From: Arthrobacter sp. AFG7.2
GTDB taxonomy: Bacteria; Actinomycetota; Actinomycetes; Actinomycetales; Micrococcaceae
Length of the DNA stretch: 64,000 bases
Direction of reading: 5' to 3'
Assembly (NCBI RefSeq): GCF_002892835.1
Contig: NZ_PJMB01000002.1
Coordinates: forward strand, 62,001-126,000
In this document: one piece after another, positions 50,433 to 60,203 of the stretch
How the letters are laid out: each line of letters starts with the position of its first letter
How positions within the stretch are numbered: the stretch's first letter is position 1
The notes under the pieces: model-generated
Databases searched by the model: none
Told to the model about the DNA's origin: nothing
What the model saw: only the letters and a program-made list of their open reading frames with translations
Program-made: the position numbers and the translations under genes

Positions 50433-51974
50433 ATGAGCGACGTCTTATCAGCCATCAACAGCGTGATCTGGAGTGACTGGCTCGTCTATCTCTGCCTCGC
50501 CACCGGAGTCTACTTCTCCGTCCGGACACGCTTCCTGCAGGTCCGGCATGTCAAGGGGATGCTCCAGCAGCTGGTGCACGGCGAGAAGTCCGCCTCCGGC
50601 GTCTCCTCGTTCCAGGCCCTGGCCATGTCCCTGTCCGGCCGCGTCGGCACCGGCAACGTCGCCGGCGTCGCCACCGCGATCGCCTTCGGCGGACCGGGCG
50701 CACTGTTCTGGATGTGGGCGGTGGCCTTCCTGGGCGCGTCCACGTCCTTCGTCGAGTCCACGCTCGGCCAGATCTACAAGACCCGCGACCCGCTGACCGG
50801 CGAGTACCGCGGCGGCCCGGCCTACTACTTCTCCCGCGCGTTCGCCCACACCAAGGGCGCCGGGTTCTTCAAGGTCTACGGCTACGTCTTCGCCGCCGTG
50901 ACCGTCCTTGCCTGCGGCGTCCTCATGCCGGGTGTCCAGACCAACTCCATGGCCACCGCGATCAGCGGCGCCTGGACCCTCGAGCCATGGATTGTTGCCG
51001 TTGGCTCGGTCATCCTCCTGGCCCTCGTCGTCATGGGCGGCGTGAAGCGCATCGCCAGCGTTGCCGCGTTCGTGGTGCCCTTCATGGCCGCCGGCTACAT
51101 CATCCTCGCCCTCATCGTCGTCGTCATCAACGCCGCCCAGCTGCCGGAAATCCTCTCGCTGGTCTTCCGCAGCGCCTTCGGCATGGATTCCGCCCTCGGC
51201 GCCATCATCGGCCTGGCCGTGATGTGGGGCGTCAAGCGCGGTGTCTACTCCAACGAGGCCGGCCAGGGAACGGGCCCGCACGCCGCTGCCGCAGCCGAGG
51301 TCTCGCACCCGGCAAAGCAGGGCCTGGTCCAGGCTTTCGCGGTGTACATCGACACGCTGTTCGTGTGCTCGGCCACCGGCTTCCTGATCCTCTCCACCGG
51401 CGCCTACCGCGTCTTCTCCGGCGGGAGTGAAGACGGTGACATCCTCGCCGAAGGCGGCCTGCTCTCGGCCTCGGCCGTCGTCGGCCCGCAGTATGTGCAG
51501 GCAGGCTTCGACTCCGTCTTCCCCGGCGTCGGCGCCTCCTTCATTGCCATCACGCTGATCTTCTTCTGCCTGACCACTGTCATCGCGTACTACTACATGG
51601 CCGAGACCAACCTGCGGTTCCTCCTTGGGACCTCGTCGGCCAAGATGATTCCCGGCCTCCGTACCACCCTGGGCCGCGCCACCACCATCGCACTGCAGGT
51701 GGCCATCCTCGTCGCCGCTGCATACGGCTGCGTGAACACCGCCGCCGATGCATGGGTGATGGGTGACATCGGCGTCGGCCTCATGGCCTGGCTGAACATC
51801 GTGGGCATCCTGATCCTGCAGAAGCCGGCGTTCAAGGCGCTGAAGGACTTCGAGCGGCAGCAGAAGCTGGGCCTCGACCCGGTCTTCGACCCCAAGCCCC
51901 TTGGCATCACCGGGGCCACCTTCTGGGAGTCCTACAAGCCGGCCGAGCGCGAAAAGGAATCCGCGCAGGTCTAG
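50433..51974 (+). CDS. Alanine/glycine:cation symporter (AGCS family)
   Basis: 513 residues from ATG 50433 (GGAGGG upstream). AGCS landmarks: SSFQALAMSLSGRVGTGNVAG, GGPGALFWMWAVAFLGASTSFVE, KRGVYSNEAGQGTGPHAAAAA. About 11 membrane helices. Imports alanine or glycine with Na+ or H+. Single-gene unit with its own strong terminator at 52019. Confidence 0.93.
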   Translation: MSDVLSAINSVIWSDWLVYLCLATGVYFSVRTRFLQVRHVKGMLQQLVHGEKSASGVSSFQALAMSLSGRVGTGNVAGVATAIAFGGPGALFWMWAVAFLGASTSFVESTLGQIYKTRDPLTGEYRGGPAYYFSRAFAHTKGAGFFKVYGYVFAAVTVLACGVLMPGVQTNSMATAISGAWTLEPWIVAVGSVILLALVVMGGVKRIASVAAFVVPFMAAGYIILALIVVVINAAQLPEILSLVFRSAFGMDSALGAIIGLAVMWGVKRGVYSNEAGQGTGPHAAAAAEVSHPAKQGLVQAFAVYIDTLFVCSATGFLILSTGAYRVFSGGSEDGDILAEGGLLSASAVVGPQYVQAGFDSVFPGVGASFIAITLIFFCLTTVIAYYYMAETNLRFLLGTSSAKMIPGLRTTLGRATTIALQVAILVAAAYGCVNTAADAWVMGDIGVGLMAWLNIVGILILQKPAFKALKDFERQQKLGLDPVFDPKPLGITGATFWESYKPAEREKESAQV

Positions 51975-52018
51975 TGCCTGACCGTGGCGCCAGGGACGGG
52001 GTGACCCGGCAGCTTCAC

Positions 52019-52058
52019 GGGAGGCGGGAGTAGTACCAGGGTGCTACTCCCGCCTCCC
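52019..52058. terminator. 15-bp hairpin terminator of the AGCS gene
   Basis: Arms 52019-52033 and 52044-52058 (GGGAGGCGGGAGTAG and its complement) are perfectly paired around a ten-base loop, 45 bases past the symporter stop and before the ABC exporter operon. Confidence 0.88.
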
Positions 52059-52131
52059 ATTCACATCCCGTGGACGGACGCGGCCAGGGGGTCATGGTGC
52101 GTAATTTCGTAGTTATGCGAAAGGACAATCC

Positions 52132-53061
52132 ATGATTCACGCACAAACCCTCACGAAGCGCTTTGGCTCCCGCACGGCCGTGGACGGCATAGATTTCACG
52201 GTCCGCCCCGGCCAGGTGACGGGCCTCCTGGGTCCCAACGGTGCCGGGAAGTCGTCCACCATGCGGATGATCGTTGGCCTTGACCGCCCCACCCGTGGGG
52301 AGGTCAAGGTCAACGGCCGCGCCTACCGCGAGCACCGCGCTCCCCTTCGCGAGGTAGGTGTGCTGCTGGACGCGAAGGCTGCGCACCCCGGCCGCACCGC
52401 GCGCAAGCACCTCCTCGCCCTGGCCGCGACCCACGGCATCGAAGCCGCCCGAGTGCGGGAGGTGATCGAGCTCGCCGGGCTCGAGTCCGCCGCTGACAGG
52501 CGGGCAGGGAGCTTCTCCCTGGGCATGGGGCAGCGCCTCGGGATCGCCGCGGCACTGCTGGGCGACCCCGCCACCGTCATCCTCGACGAACCCGTCAACG
52601 GGCTGGACCCCGAAGGCGTGCTGTGGGTCCGCACCCTTCTGCGCACACTGGCCGCAGAGGGCCGCACCGTGCTCCTGTCGTCACACCTCATGAGCGAAAT
52701 GGCGCAGACTGCCGACCACCTCATCGTCCTCGGCCGGGGCCGGGTCCTCGCGGATGCGCCGCTGCGGGACCTGATTGACGGTGCCACTGCCTCGGCTGTG
52801 CGCGTACGGACACCACAGCTCAGCCGGCTGGCCAGCGCCATCACCGGCCACGGCATCACGGTCACCACGCTCGACGACGGCGCCGCCCTGGTGATGGGCA
52901 TGAGCCCCGAACACATCGGCAACGCAGCCGCCGCAGCGGGGGTGCCCCTGTACGAGGTGGCCGCCGTTGCAGGCTCGCTCGAAGACGCCTACATGAGCAT
53001 CACCGCCGACGAAGCGGAGTACCGGTCCCTCACCACTACAGCCCACAAGGAGCGTTCATGA
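52132..53061 (+). CDS. ABC exporter ATPase
   Basis: 309 residues, AAAGGA upstream. Walker A GPNGAGKSST (about 34-43), signature region FSLGMGQRLGIAAALL, Walker B TVILDEPVNGLDP, then an extra C-terminal domain of about 90 residues as in drug/bacteriocin-type exporters. It energises the permease whose gene overlaps its stop by four bases. Operon: ATPase, permease, histidine kinase, response regulator. Confidence 0.93.
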   Translation: MIHAQTLTKRFGSRTAVDGIDFTVRPGQVTGLLGPNGAGKSSTMRMIVGLDRPTRGEVKVNGRAYREHRAPLREVGVLLDAKAAHPGRTARKHLLALAATHGIEAARVREVIELAGLESAADRRAGSFSLGMGQRLGIAAALLGDPATVILDEPVNGLDPEGVLWVRTLLRTLAAEGRTVLLSSHLMSEMAQTADHLIVLGRGRVLADAPLRDLIDGATASAVRVRTPQLSRLASAITGHGITVTTLDDGAALVMGMSPEHIGNAAAAAGVPLYEVAAVAGSLEDAYMSITADEAEYRSLTTTAHKERS

Positions 53062-53903
53062 GCGCCGCCGTCCTGCCCGTCCGCCCGGGCATCCCCGCCG
53101 ACTCGCGGCTGCGTTTCAGCGGCATCCTGCGCTCCGAATGGATCAAGCTCACCAGCCTGCGGTCCACCCTGTGGTCGCTCCTCACGATTATCCTCGTCGG
53201 CATCGGCCTGAGTTTCGTGCTTGCACTGACCATGGAATCGGCCGGGGTCCCGGACGAACCATCAGTGCGGTTCACGCTCTCGATCGTCGCGATAGGGGCG
53301 GCATGCGGCCAGTTCGTGGCCGCGGTCCTGGGCGTCCTGGCCATCAGCGGTGAGTACTCTACAAAGATGGTCCAATCCACGCTGGCTGCCGTACCCTCGC
53401 GCCTGCCCGTCCTGGCGGCGAAGGCAATGGTGCTCCTGGGGCTTGTGACCGCCGTCGGGCTGGTCACCCTGTTCGGCTCCTGGGCGGCCACCTACGCGAT
53501 GTTCGATGATCTCGGCCTGGCGGTAAGCCTGGCTGAGCCCGGCTTGGCGGGTGCACTGCTGGGGGCGGCTCTCTTCCTCGGCCTGACAGCCACCTTCGCC
53601 CTGGGTGTTGGCGCCATCCTCCGGTCCGCGGCCGGCGGCGTCGCCGCAGTGCTGGGCGTTCTCCTCCTGTTGCCGCTTGCCCTGTCCCTGCTGGGCAACT
53701 CCATGGAGTGGGTCGCCGCGGTCACCCCGTACGGTTTCGCGGCTGCGGGGGAATCGATGTGGAGCATACCCGCCGGACCGGCTGCAGGCTCTCCCGTGCC
53801 CGGCACTCCCCTCACCCCCGGAGCAGGAGGACTGGTCGTCCTCGCCTGGACAACCATGTCCCTGGTGCTCGGTGCACTCACCCTTCGAGGGAGGGACGCC
53901 TGA
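53058..53903 (+). CDS. ABC exporter permease (ABC-2 type)
   Basis: 281 residues starting inside the ATPase stop (ATGA). About six helices with the ABC-2-like start LRFSGILRSEWIKLTSLRST, then MVQSTLAAVPSRLPVLAAKA and Gly-rich late helices. Likely exports a peptide, lipid or drug; no immunity or biosynthesis gene is nearby to fix the substrate. Confidence 0.9.
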   Translation: MSAAVLPVRPGIPADSRLRFSGILRSEWIKLTSLRSTLWSLLTIILVGIGLSFVLALTMESAGVPDEPSVRFTLSIVAIGAACGQFVAAVLGVLAISGEYSTKMVQSTLAAVPSRLPVLAAKAMVLLGLVTAVGLVTLFGSWAATYAMFDDLGLAVSLAEPGLAGALLGAALFLGLTATFALGVGAILRSAAGGVAAVLGVLLLLPLALSLLGNSMEWVAAVTPYGFAAAGESMWSIPAGPAAGSPVPGTPLTPGAGGLVVLAWTTMSLVLGALTLRGRDA

Positions 53904-55204
53904 AACCGGATCCGACGACGGCGCCCGGCTCCCCTGCAGGGGAGCCGGGCACTCTCGTGCTGCCGGCCCCGCCGGGACTGGTCCGCAGGTCCCTGCAGCG
54001 GCGCCCCTGGCTCGGCGACCTGCTTCCAACCGTCCTGTATGTGCTGTTCGCAGGCCTCCTGGCCACCGCCTCCGCCGGCGATCCCGACGCTGCGCCCCTG
54101 TGGATCGCCGTCGTCCTTGCCGTCCCGGGCACGGCCACAGCATTCTTCAGCCGGCGCAGGCCAGTGCTGATGTTCGCGGCCGCCACCCTGCTGTTCCTGG
54201 TTTCCGCAGCCACGAGCACAACAGCCGAACTGCTGCTGGTGCTGCTGGCCTTGTACGCCATCGGAGCCAACCGCTCCCCCCGTGCAGCCTGGACCTCCTT
54301 CGGCCTCGGAACAGGCGGCGCCGCCCTCGCCGCGTTCATCCTCACCGTCCGGTCGCGGACCGGCCCGCTCCTCCTCGAACCCACCCAGCCCCCGAACTCG
54401 GGAGACCTGTTCTCGGACTGGCTCAACAACACCATCGGCATCACCCTCACGCTGCTGATCGCGACGCTCATCGGAACCAACGTGGGCGGGCGCAAGCGTT
54501 ACATCGGCGCGCTGCTCGACCGGGCGCGGCACCTCGAACGCGAACGCGACCAGCAGTCCGAGATCGCCAGTGCCCGGGAGCGTGAGCGGATTGCACGGGA
54601 AATGCACGACATCATCGCCCACAGCCTGTCCGTCATGATCTTCCTGGCCGACGGAGCCTACGCGGCAGCCCCCGGCCGGCCCGGGCAATCCCGGGAAGCG
54701 ATGGGACGCGTCGCCGACACAGGCCGCACAACACTTGCAGAAGTGCGGCGCCTGCTCGGAGCCGTGCGCACCACGGAACGGGAGCATCCGGCCGATCACG
54801 CCCCGCAGCCGGGTGCCGCGCAACTGGGCCACCTCGCCGACGACATCCGCCGGGCCGGCCTGCCGGTCCAACTCACCACCGCCGGCCCGCCCATCACCGA
54901 CCCTGCCCTCGGCCTTACCGTTTACCGGATTGTGCAGGAATCCCTCACCAACGCCCTGCGGCACGCCCACGGAGCAAGCAAGGTCACCGTGCTGGTAGCC
55001 ACGTCCGGTGAGGCCGTTGACATCACTGTCGACGACGACGCACCCTCCGGACCGGCGGGGAACCACGAATCGGAGCCGGGACGCGGGATCCTGGGCATCC
55101 GCGAGCGGGCGGCGCTCTACGGCGGCGCCGTCGCGGCCGGCCCACGGAAAGACGGCGGCTGGCGCCTCCAGGTCCGGCTGCCCTGGACAGGAGAACCAAC
55201 ATGA
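53900..55204 (+). CDS. Sensor histidine kinase (HisKA_3 type), probable CTG start
   Basis: 434 residues if it starts at the CTG at 53900, which overlaps the permease TGA (CTGA) and has a strong GAGGGAGGG just upstream. The nearest conventional start in frame is a GTG at 53957. Four or five membrane helices (about 40-195), a coiled linker, the phospho-acceptor H236 in REMHDIIAHSL, and an ATPase domain (NALRHAHGASKVTVLV, GILGIRERAALYGG). It phosphorylates the response regulator encoded next and probably senses stress handled by the ABC exporter. Confidence 0.88.
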   Translation: MKPDPTTAPGSPAGEPGTLVLPAPPGLVRRSLQRRPWLGDLLPTVLYVLFAGLLATASAGDPDAAPLWIAVVLAVPGTATAFFSRRRPVLMFAAATLLFLVSAATSTTAELLLVLLALYAIGANRSPRAAWTSFGLGTGGAALAAFILTVRSRTGPLLLEPTQPPNSGDLFSDWLNNTIGITLTLLIATLIGTNVGGRKRYIGALLDRARHLERERDQQSEIASARERERIAREMHDIIAHSLSVMIFLADGAYAAAPGRPGQSREAMGRVADTGRTTLAEVRRLLGAVRTTEREHPADHAPQPGAAQLGHLADDIRRAGLPVQLTTAGPPITDPALGLTVYRIVQESLTNALRHAHGASKVTVLVATSGEAVDITVDDDAPSGPAGNHESEPGRGILGIRERAALYGGAVAAGPRKDGGWRLQVRLPWTGEPT

Positions 55205-55866
55205 CGGACACCATCAGGATCCTGCTCGCCGACGACCAGGAACTGGTCCGGTACGGGCTTCGCATGGTCCTCGAGGCTGAACCCGGCTTCGAGGTGGTCG
55301 GTGAAGCCGGCGACGGTGCCCTCGCGGCTCTGGCAGCGGAGCGGCTTCGTCCCCACGTAGTCCTCATGGACGTCCGGATGCCTGGAGTCGACGGACTGGA
55401 AGGGACACGACGCATCACGGCTTCACTGCCGGAGACCCGCGTGCTCGTCCTGACCACCTACGACCTTGACGACTATGCCTTCGGCGCGCTCAGTGCCGGC
55501 GCGTCCGGGTTTCTGCTCAAGGACACCAAGCCGGCCGCGCTCATCGCGGCCATCCGCGCCGTTCACCGGGGGGACGCCGTCGTCGCACCGCGCATCACTG
55601 CCAAGCTCATCGCGCTCGCTGCACCCCGGCTCGCGGCCGGACCGCCCAAAGATCAGGAGGACCCGCTGGCAGTGCTGACCAGCCGCGAACGGGATGTCTT
55701 CCGCCTCATCGGCGACGGTGCAACGAACGCGGAGATCGCTGATTCCCTCTACCTCGCGGAATCGACAGTGAAGACGCACATCGGCCGGATCCTGCACAAG
55801 CTGGGCCTGAGGGACCGGGTGCAGGCCGTCATCCTCGCCTTCGAACTCGGCGTGGTGGGCCGTTAG
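55201..55866 (+). CDS. NarL/LuxR-type response regulator
   Basis: 221 residues, ATG overlapping the kinase stop. Receiver domain with acidic pocket (LLADDQELV), phospho-acceptor D57 (VVLMDVRMPGVDG) and Lys (GFLLKDTKP). A C-terminal LuxR HTH (LTSRERDVFRLIGDGATNAE ... STVKTHIGRILHKL) follows. Presumably activates its own exporter operon. Confidence 0.94.
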   Translation: MTDTIRILLADDQELVRYGLRMVLEAEPGFEVVGEAGDGALAALAAERLRPHVVLMDVRMPGVDGLEGTRRITASLPETRVLVLTTYDLDDYAFGALSAGASGFLLKDTKPAALIAAIRAVHRGDAVVAPRITAKLIALAAPRLAAGPPKDQEDPLAVLTSRERDVFRLIGDGATNAEIADSLYLAESTVKTHIGRILHKLGLRDRVQAVILAFELGVVGR

Positions 55867-55934
55867 GCAAACCACCGCGTCATCATCACGCACTGATTCT
55901 GGAACAGGACCTTCGCTGTGATAATCCGATAGGT

Positions 55935-56939
55935 ATGTCTTCTTTACCCCAACCGTCAACGACGGCATCCGCTGCCGAAGAACGCAGCGCCCGCATCGCC
56001 GTCACCCTCTTTCCCCTGCTGATCCTGGCCGGCGGAGCCGTAGCGCTTGCCGCGCCGTCGGCCTTCACCGGGCTGGCACCCTGGATCAACCCCCTTCTGG
56101 GAGTCATCATGTTCGGCATGGGCCTGACGCTCACGCCGCCTGACTTCGCCGTCATTGCCAAGCGCCCGGTCCCGGTGGTGATCGGCGTCGTGGCGCAATA
56201 CGCCATCATGCCGTTCCTCGGCTGGCTGGTGGCGGCGGCGCTGGGGCTGCCGCCTGCGCTGGCTGCGGGCGTCATCCTGGTGGGCTGCTGCCCCGGCGGA
56301 ACTGCCTCCAACGTGGTCTCCTACCTGGCGAAGGGCGACGTTGCCCTGTCCGTGGCCATGACCACTGTGTCAACGCTGATCGCGCCGCTGCTGACCCCCG
56401 TGCTGGCACTGTGGCTGGCCGGCCAGTACATGCCCGTGGACGCCGGTTCCATGGCGTGGTCCATCGTCCAGATCGTCCTGTTCCCCGTGCTGCTGGGGCT
56501 TGTGGTCCGGTTCTTCCTCCCCCGCCTTGTCGACAAGGCGCTGCCCGCCCTGCCCTGGATTTCGGTCCTCGCCATCACCGCCGTGGTGATCGCGGTGGTT
56601 GCAGGAAGCGCGAAGGCCATCTTTGCAGCCGGGCTCCTGGTGCTTGCCGCCGTCATCCTGCACAACGGCCTGGGCTACGCGCTGGGCTATGGTGCGGCCC
56701 GTTTGTTCAAACTGCCGATTCCCTCCAGGCGCACCACTGCCATCGAGGTGGGTATGCAGAACTCAGGCCTGGCAGCAGGACTAGCGCGGCAGTACCTGAC
56801 CCCCGAAGCGGCACTGCCCGGCGCCATCTTCTCCGTCTGGCACAACGTTTCCGGTGCTGTCCTGGCGGCCTACTGGCGCCGCCGCAGCGCTCCTGCTGCG
56901 CCCGGCCGCGAGCCGGTTGCGACGGCGGTCACGGAGTAA
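55935..56939 (+). CDS. Bile acid:sodium symporter family (BASS) transporter
   Basis: 334 residues with about ten helices. BASS signatures: LGVIMFGMGLTLTPPDF, VGCCPGGTASNVVSYLAKGD (the crossover motif) and TAIEVGMQNSGLAAGLARQY. Imports an organic anion such as a 2-oxo acid, pantoate or sulfonate with Na+; the substrate cannot be told. Ends at a hairpin shared with the convergent GNAT gene. Confidence 0.92.
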   Translation: MSSLPQPSTTASAAEERSARIAVTLFPLLILAGGAVALAAPSAFTGLAPWINPLLGVIMFGMGLTLTPPDFAVIAKRPVPVVIGVVAQYAIMPFLGWLVAAALGLPPALAAGVILVGCCPGGTASNVVSYLAKGDVALSVAMTTVSTLIAPLLTPVLALWLAGQYMPVDAGSMAWSIVQIVLFPVLLGLVVRFFLPRLVDKALPALPWISVLAITAVVIAVVAGSAKAIFAAGLLVLAAVILHNGLGYALGYGAARLFKLPIPSRRTTAIEVGMQNSGLAAGLARQYLTPEAALPGAIFSVWHNVSGAVLAAYWRRRSAPAAPGREPVATAVTE

Positions 56940-56953
56940 GCGGGGCCCGCGGA

Positions 56954-56988
56954 CCGCCGTCGGACTTCCTTTACTGTTCCGACGGCGG
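56954..56988. terminator. Bidirectional hairpin between BASS and GNAT genes
   Basis: Arms 56954-56964 and 56978-56988 (CCGCCGTCGGA and its complement), 13-base loop. It overlaps the last codons of the minus-strand GNAT gene and lies 15 bases past the BASS stop, so it can serve both convergent genes. Confidence 0.75.
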
Positions 56989-57492
56989 ACCCGCATGCCC
57001 GGCGCGCCGGACCAGCCGGAATTCCGGCAGCTCCTCCCACTCGGGCGGCAGCACACTGCGCTTGCCGTCCGGGCGGAAACCCTGTTTCAGGTAGAACGCC
57101 AGCGCCCGCGGGTTGTCCTCCACCACCCAGAGATAGGCAGGCCCATCGCCGATGGCGGCGCGCATCAGTGCCGCCCCGAGCCCCGTTCCGTACGTCCGGC
57201 GGAGCGTGTAGATCGAGTACAGCTCCAGTTCTTCGGGCCCGTCGTCATCACGGCCCGGCCCCGCGTCCGCGAAGCCCACCAGTTCATTGTTGGCATCCAC
57301 CGCGATGATCCGCGGATCATCGACAGCGAGGTGCGGCCGGCGCCGTTCCACCCGTTCCGGAATGCTGGCCCTGCGGCCGCGGAAGAACCCGGCGGAGAGC
57401 AGGTGCGGGTAGCACTCCTCGTGCGCGAGGGTCTGCATGTGCACCACCGCCTCCGCATCCTGGGGCGTGGCCTGGCGAAGCTGGAAATCCAT
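56971..57492 (-). CDS. GNAT-family N-acetyltransferase
   Basis: 173 residues. N-terminal strand-helix FQLRQATPQDAEAVVHMQT, the acetyl-CoA loop region YSIYTLRRTYGTGLGAALM (Q/RxxGxG/A type) and the C-terminal VVEDNPRALAFYLKQGF strand-helix. Acetylates an amine of a small molecule or protein; the target is unknown. Single gene. Confidence 0.9.
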   Translation of the reverse strand: MDFQLRQATPQDAEAVVHMQTLAHEECYPHLLSAGFFRGRRASIPERVERRRPHLAVDDPRIIAVDANNELVGFADAGPGRDDDGPEELELYSIYTLRRTYGTGLGAALMRAAIGDGPAYLWVVEDNPRALAFYLKQGFRPDGKRSVLPPEWEELPEFRLVRRAGHAGPPSEQ

Positions 57493-57545
57493 GGCTTCAG
57501 CCTAACCAGCGGGACGCGCTGCCCTTGCCAGGGTCCACAAAGCGT

Positions 57546-57578
57546 CGTGCCGCCGTCGTAAAGTCCGACGGCGGCACG
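57546..57578. terminator. 13-bp hairpin terminator downstream of PEP synthase
   Basis: Arms 57546-57558 and 57566-57578 (CGTGCCGCCGTCG and its complement) around a seven-base loop, 24 bases beyond the PEP synthase stop on the minus strand. The stem shares the GCCGCC core with the hairpin at 27201. Confidence 0.85.
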
Positions 57579-57601
57579 CACCCAGGTGGTTGAATCAGTC
57601 T

Positions 57602-60061
57602 TTAGCGGACCCCGGCGCCTGCCACTGCTTCAGTTTCCGCCCCGGCCGAAAGGTCCGAAGCGCGGGAAGCGTCCGGTGAGGCACCCGCCGCCACGTCCGC
57701 GAGCCGGAGCCAGGTGTCCACAACGGTGTCCGGGTTCAGCGAGACGGACTCGATGCCTTCCTGCACCAGCCACTCGGCGAGGTCCGGGTGGTCGCTGGGG
57801 CCCTGTCCGCAGATGCCGACGTACTTGCCGCGTTCCCGGCACGCCTTGATGGCCATGCTGAGGAGCTTCTTGACGGCAGGATCGCGTTCGTCGAAGCCGG
57901 CGGACACGATCGCTGAGTCCCGGTCCAGGCCGAGGGCCAGCTGGGTCATGTCGTTGGAGCCGATGGAGAAGCCGTCAAAGTAGTCCAGGAATTCGTCGGC
58001 GAGCAGCGCGTTGGAGGGCAGCTCGCACATCATGATGACTTCCAGGCCGTTCTCGCCGCGGCGGAGGCCGTTCTCGGCGAGCAGCTCAATCACGCCACGC
58101 GCCTCATCCAGGGTCCGCACGAACGGGATCATCAGCTTGACGTTGGTCAGGCCCATCTCATTCCGGACGAAGGACAGGGCCTCGCACTCCAGGTCGAAGC
58201 AGTCGCGGAAGGACGGCTCCAGGTAGCGCGATGCGCCGCGGAAGCCGAGCATCGGGTTTTCCTCGTGCGGCTCGTACGCCGGTCCGCCCAGGAGGTTGGC
58301 ATACTCGTTGGACTTGAAGTCGGACATGCGCACAATCACCGGCTCCGGCGCGAACGCCGCCGCGATGGTGGACACGCCCTCGGCCAGGCGCTTGATGTAG
58401 TACTCGCGCGGGCTGCTGTACGCCGCGATCCGCTCCCGGATCTCCGCGGCCACGTCCTCCGGCTGGCTGTCCAGGTTCAGCAGCGCCTTGGGGTGGATGC
58501 CGATCTGGCGGTTGATGATGAACTCGAGCCGGGCCAGGCCCACACCGTGGTTGGGCAGCTGGGCGAAGGTGAACGCCTGTTCCGGGGTGCCCACGTTCAT
58601 CATGACCTTCACCGGGGCGTCGGGCATCTTGGTGATCCCGGTTTCCTCCACCGTGAAGTCCAGCAGGCCTTCGTAGATGGTGCCGGTTTCGCCGTCCGCG
58701 CAGGAGACGGTGACCTCCAGCCCGTCGGACAGGGAGTCGGTGGCGTGGCCGGTTCCAACGACGGCGGGGATCCCCAGTTCGCGGGCAATGATGGCCGCGT
58801 GGCAGGTCCGTCCGCCGCGGTTGGTGACGATCGCGGAGGCGCGCTTCATGATCGGTTCCCAGTCCGGGTCGGTCATGTCCGCCACCAGGACGTCGCCGGT
58901 CTGGAACGCGGCCATCTGGTCGATGGCGGTGAGGATGCGGACACTGCCGGCGCCGATCCGCTGGCCGATCGCCCGGCCCTCCGCCAGCACGGGACCGGTT
59001 TCGTTGAGGCGGAAACGGCTCTGGCTGCCGGCGGCGCGGCGGGACTGCACTGTTTCCGGACGGGCCTGCAGGATGTACAGGCCGCCGTCGATCCCGTCCT
59101 TGCCCCATTCGATGTCCATCGGGCGGCCGTAGTGCTTCTCGATGGCTACAGCGTGCCGGGCGAGCTGCTCCACGTCCTCGTCGCTGAGGCTGAAGCGGTT
59201 CCGCAGCGATGCCTCCACCGGGACGAAGTCGATGGTCCGGCCGATCTCCCGGCTGGCCGTGTAGGTCATCTGCAGGGCCTTCTCGCCCAGGCCCCGCTTG
59301 AGGATAGCGGGCCGGCCGGCCTCCAGGGCCGGCTTGTAGACGTAGAACTCATCCGGGTTCACGGCGCCCTGGACCACGGCCTCGCCCAGGCCGTAGGAGG
59401 AGGTGACGAACACGGCGTCCTGGAAGCCCGATTCCGTGTCCATGGTGAACATGACGCCGGAGGCCCCGACGTCGGAGCGCACCATCCGCTGGATTCCCGC
59501 CGAGAGTGCCACGTCCGCGTGTTCGAACTTGTGGTGCACCCGGTAGGCGATGGCGCGGTCGTTGTAGAGCGACGCGAACACGTCCTTGATGGCGGTCAGG
59601 ATGTTTTCAATACCGCGGACATTCAGGAAGGTTTCCTGCTGTCCGGCGAAGGACGCGTCGGGGAGGTCTTCCGCCGTCGCGCTGGACCGCACGGCCCAGG
59701 AGAGGTCATCGGAGCCGCCGTGCTTTTCCACGAGTTCCCGGTAGGCGTTGCGCAGCTGCTCTTCGAAGTCCGGCAGGAAGGGCGTCTGGCGCACCAGGGT
59801 GCGGATCTCCTGCCCTGCGGCGGCCAGGGCGGTCACGTCATCGGTGTCCAGGCCCACCAGCCGGTCGGCGATCTGCTGGTCCAGGCCGGAGTCCGCCAGG
59901 AAACGGCGGTAGGCATCGGCGGTGGTGGCGAAGCCGTCCGGCACCTGGACGCCTGCAGAGGTCAGGTTCTGCACCATCTCGCCCAGGGAGGCGTTTTTGC
60001 CGCCCACCCGGTCCAGGTCCTTGAGTCCGAGTTCAGAGAACCACAGGATGTCCGTTGTCAT
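57602..60061 (-). CDS. ppsA: Phosphoenolpyruvate synthase
   Basis: 819 residues. ATP-grasp domain ([31 protein letters not shown]), phosphohistidine domain with [19 protein letters not shown] (H421) and a complete C-terminal PEP-binding TIM barrel ([20 protein letters not shown]-like [21 protein letters not shown]). Converts pyruvate and ATP to PEP, AMP and phosphate for gluconeogenesis. It follows its regulator gene ppsR at a 142-base distance. Contrast with the shorter relative at 47278, which lacks the barrel. Confidence 0.96.
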   Translation of the reverse strand: MTTDILWFSELGLKDLDRVGGKNASLGEMVQNLTSAGVQVPDGFATTADAYRRFLADSGLDQQIADRLVGLDTDDVTALAAAGQEIRTLVRQTPFLPDFEEQLRNAYRELVEKHGGSDDLSWAVRSSATAEDLPDASFAGQQETFLNVRGIENILTAIKDVFASLYNDRAIAYRVHHKFEHADVALSAGIQRMVRSDVGASGVMFTMDTESGFQDAVFVTSSYGLGEAVVQGAVNPDEFYVYKPALEAGRPAILKRGLGEKALQMTYTASREIGRTIDFVPVEASLRNRFSLSDEDVEQLARHAVAIEKHYGRPMDIEWGKDGIDGGLYILQARPETVQSRRAAGSQSRFRLNETGPVLAEGRAIGQRIGAGSVRILTAIDQMAAFQTGDVLVADMTDPDWEPIMKRASAIVTNRGGRTCHAAIIARELGIPAVVGTGHATDSLSDGLEVTVSCADGETGTIYEGLLDFTVEETGITKMPDAPVKVMMNVGTPEQAFTFAQLPNHGVGLARLEFIINRQIGIHPKALLNLDSQPEDVAAEIRERIAAYSSPREYYIKRLAEGVSTIAAAFAPEPVIVRMSDFKSNEYANLLGGPAYEPHEENPMLGFRGASRYLEPSFRDCFDLECEALSFVRNEMGLTNVKLMIPFVRTLDEARGVIELLAENGLRRGENGLEVIMMCELPSNALLADEFLDYFDGFSIGSNDMTQLALGLDRDSAIVSAGFDERDPAVKKLLSMAIKACRERGKYVGICGQGPSDHPDLAEWLVQEGIESVSLNPDTVVDTWLRLADVAAGASPDASRASDLSAGAETEAVAGAGVR

Positions 60062-60203
60062 TGTTTACTGCTCCTTTGCAGAGGGTGGCGTGCACGGTTG
60101 TGCCCGTGGCGGTAACCGGCGGGGGCACAACCCCTCCACATTGGCAGGCCCGGGAAAGGCTTGCCATATGATCTCCGCCACACTTGATTTGTGAAAATTT
60201 TCC

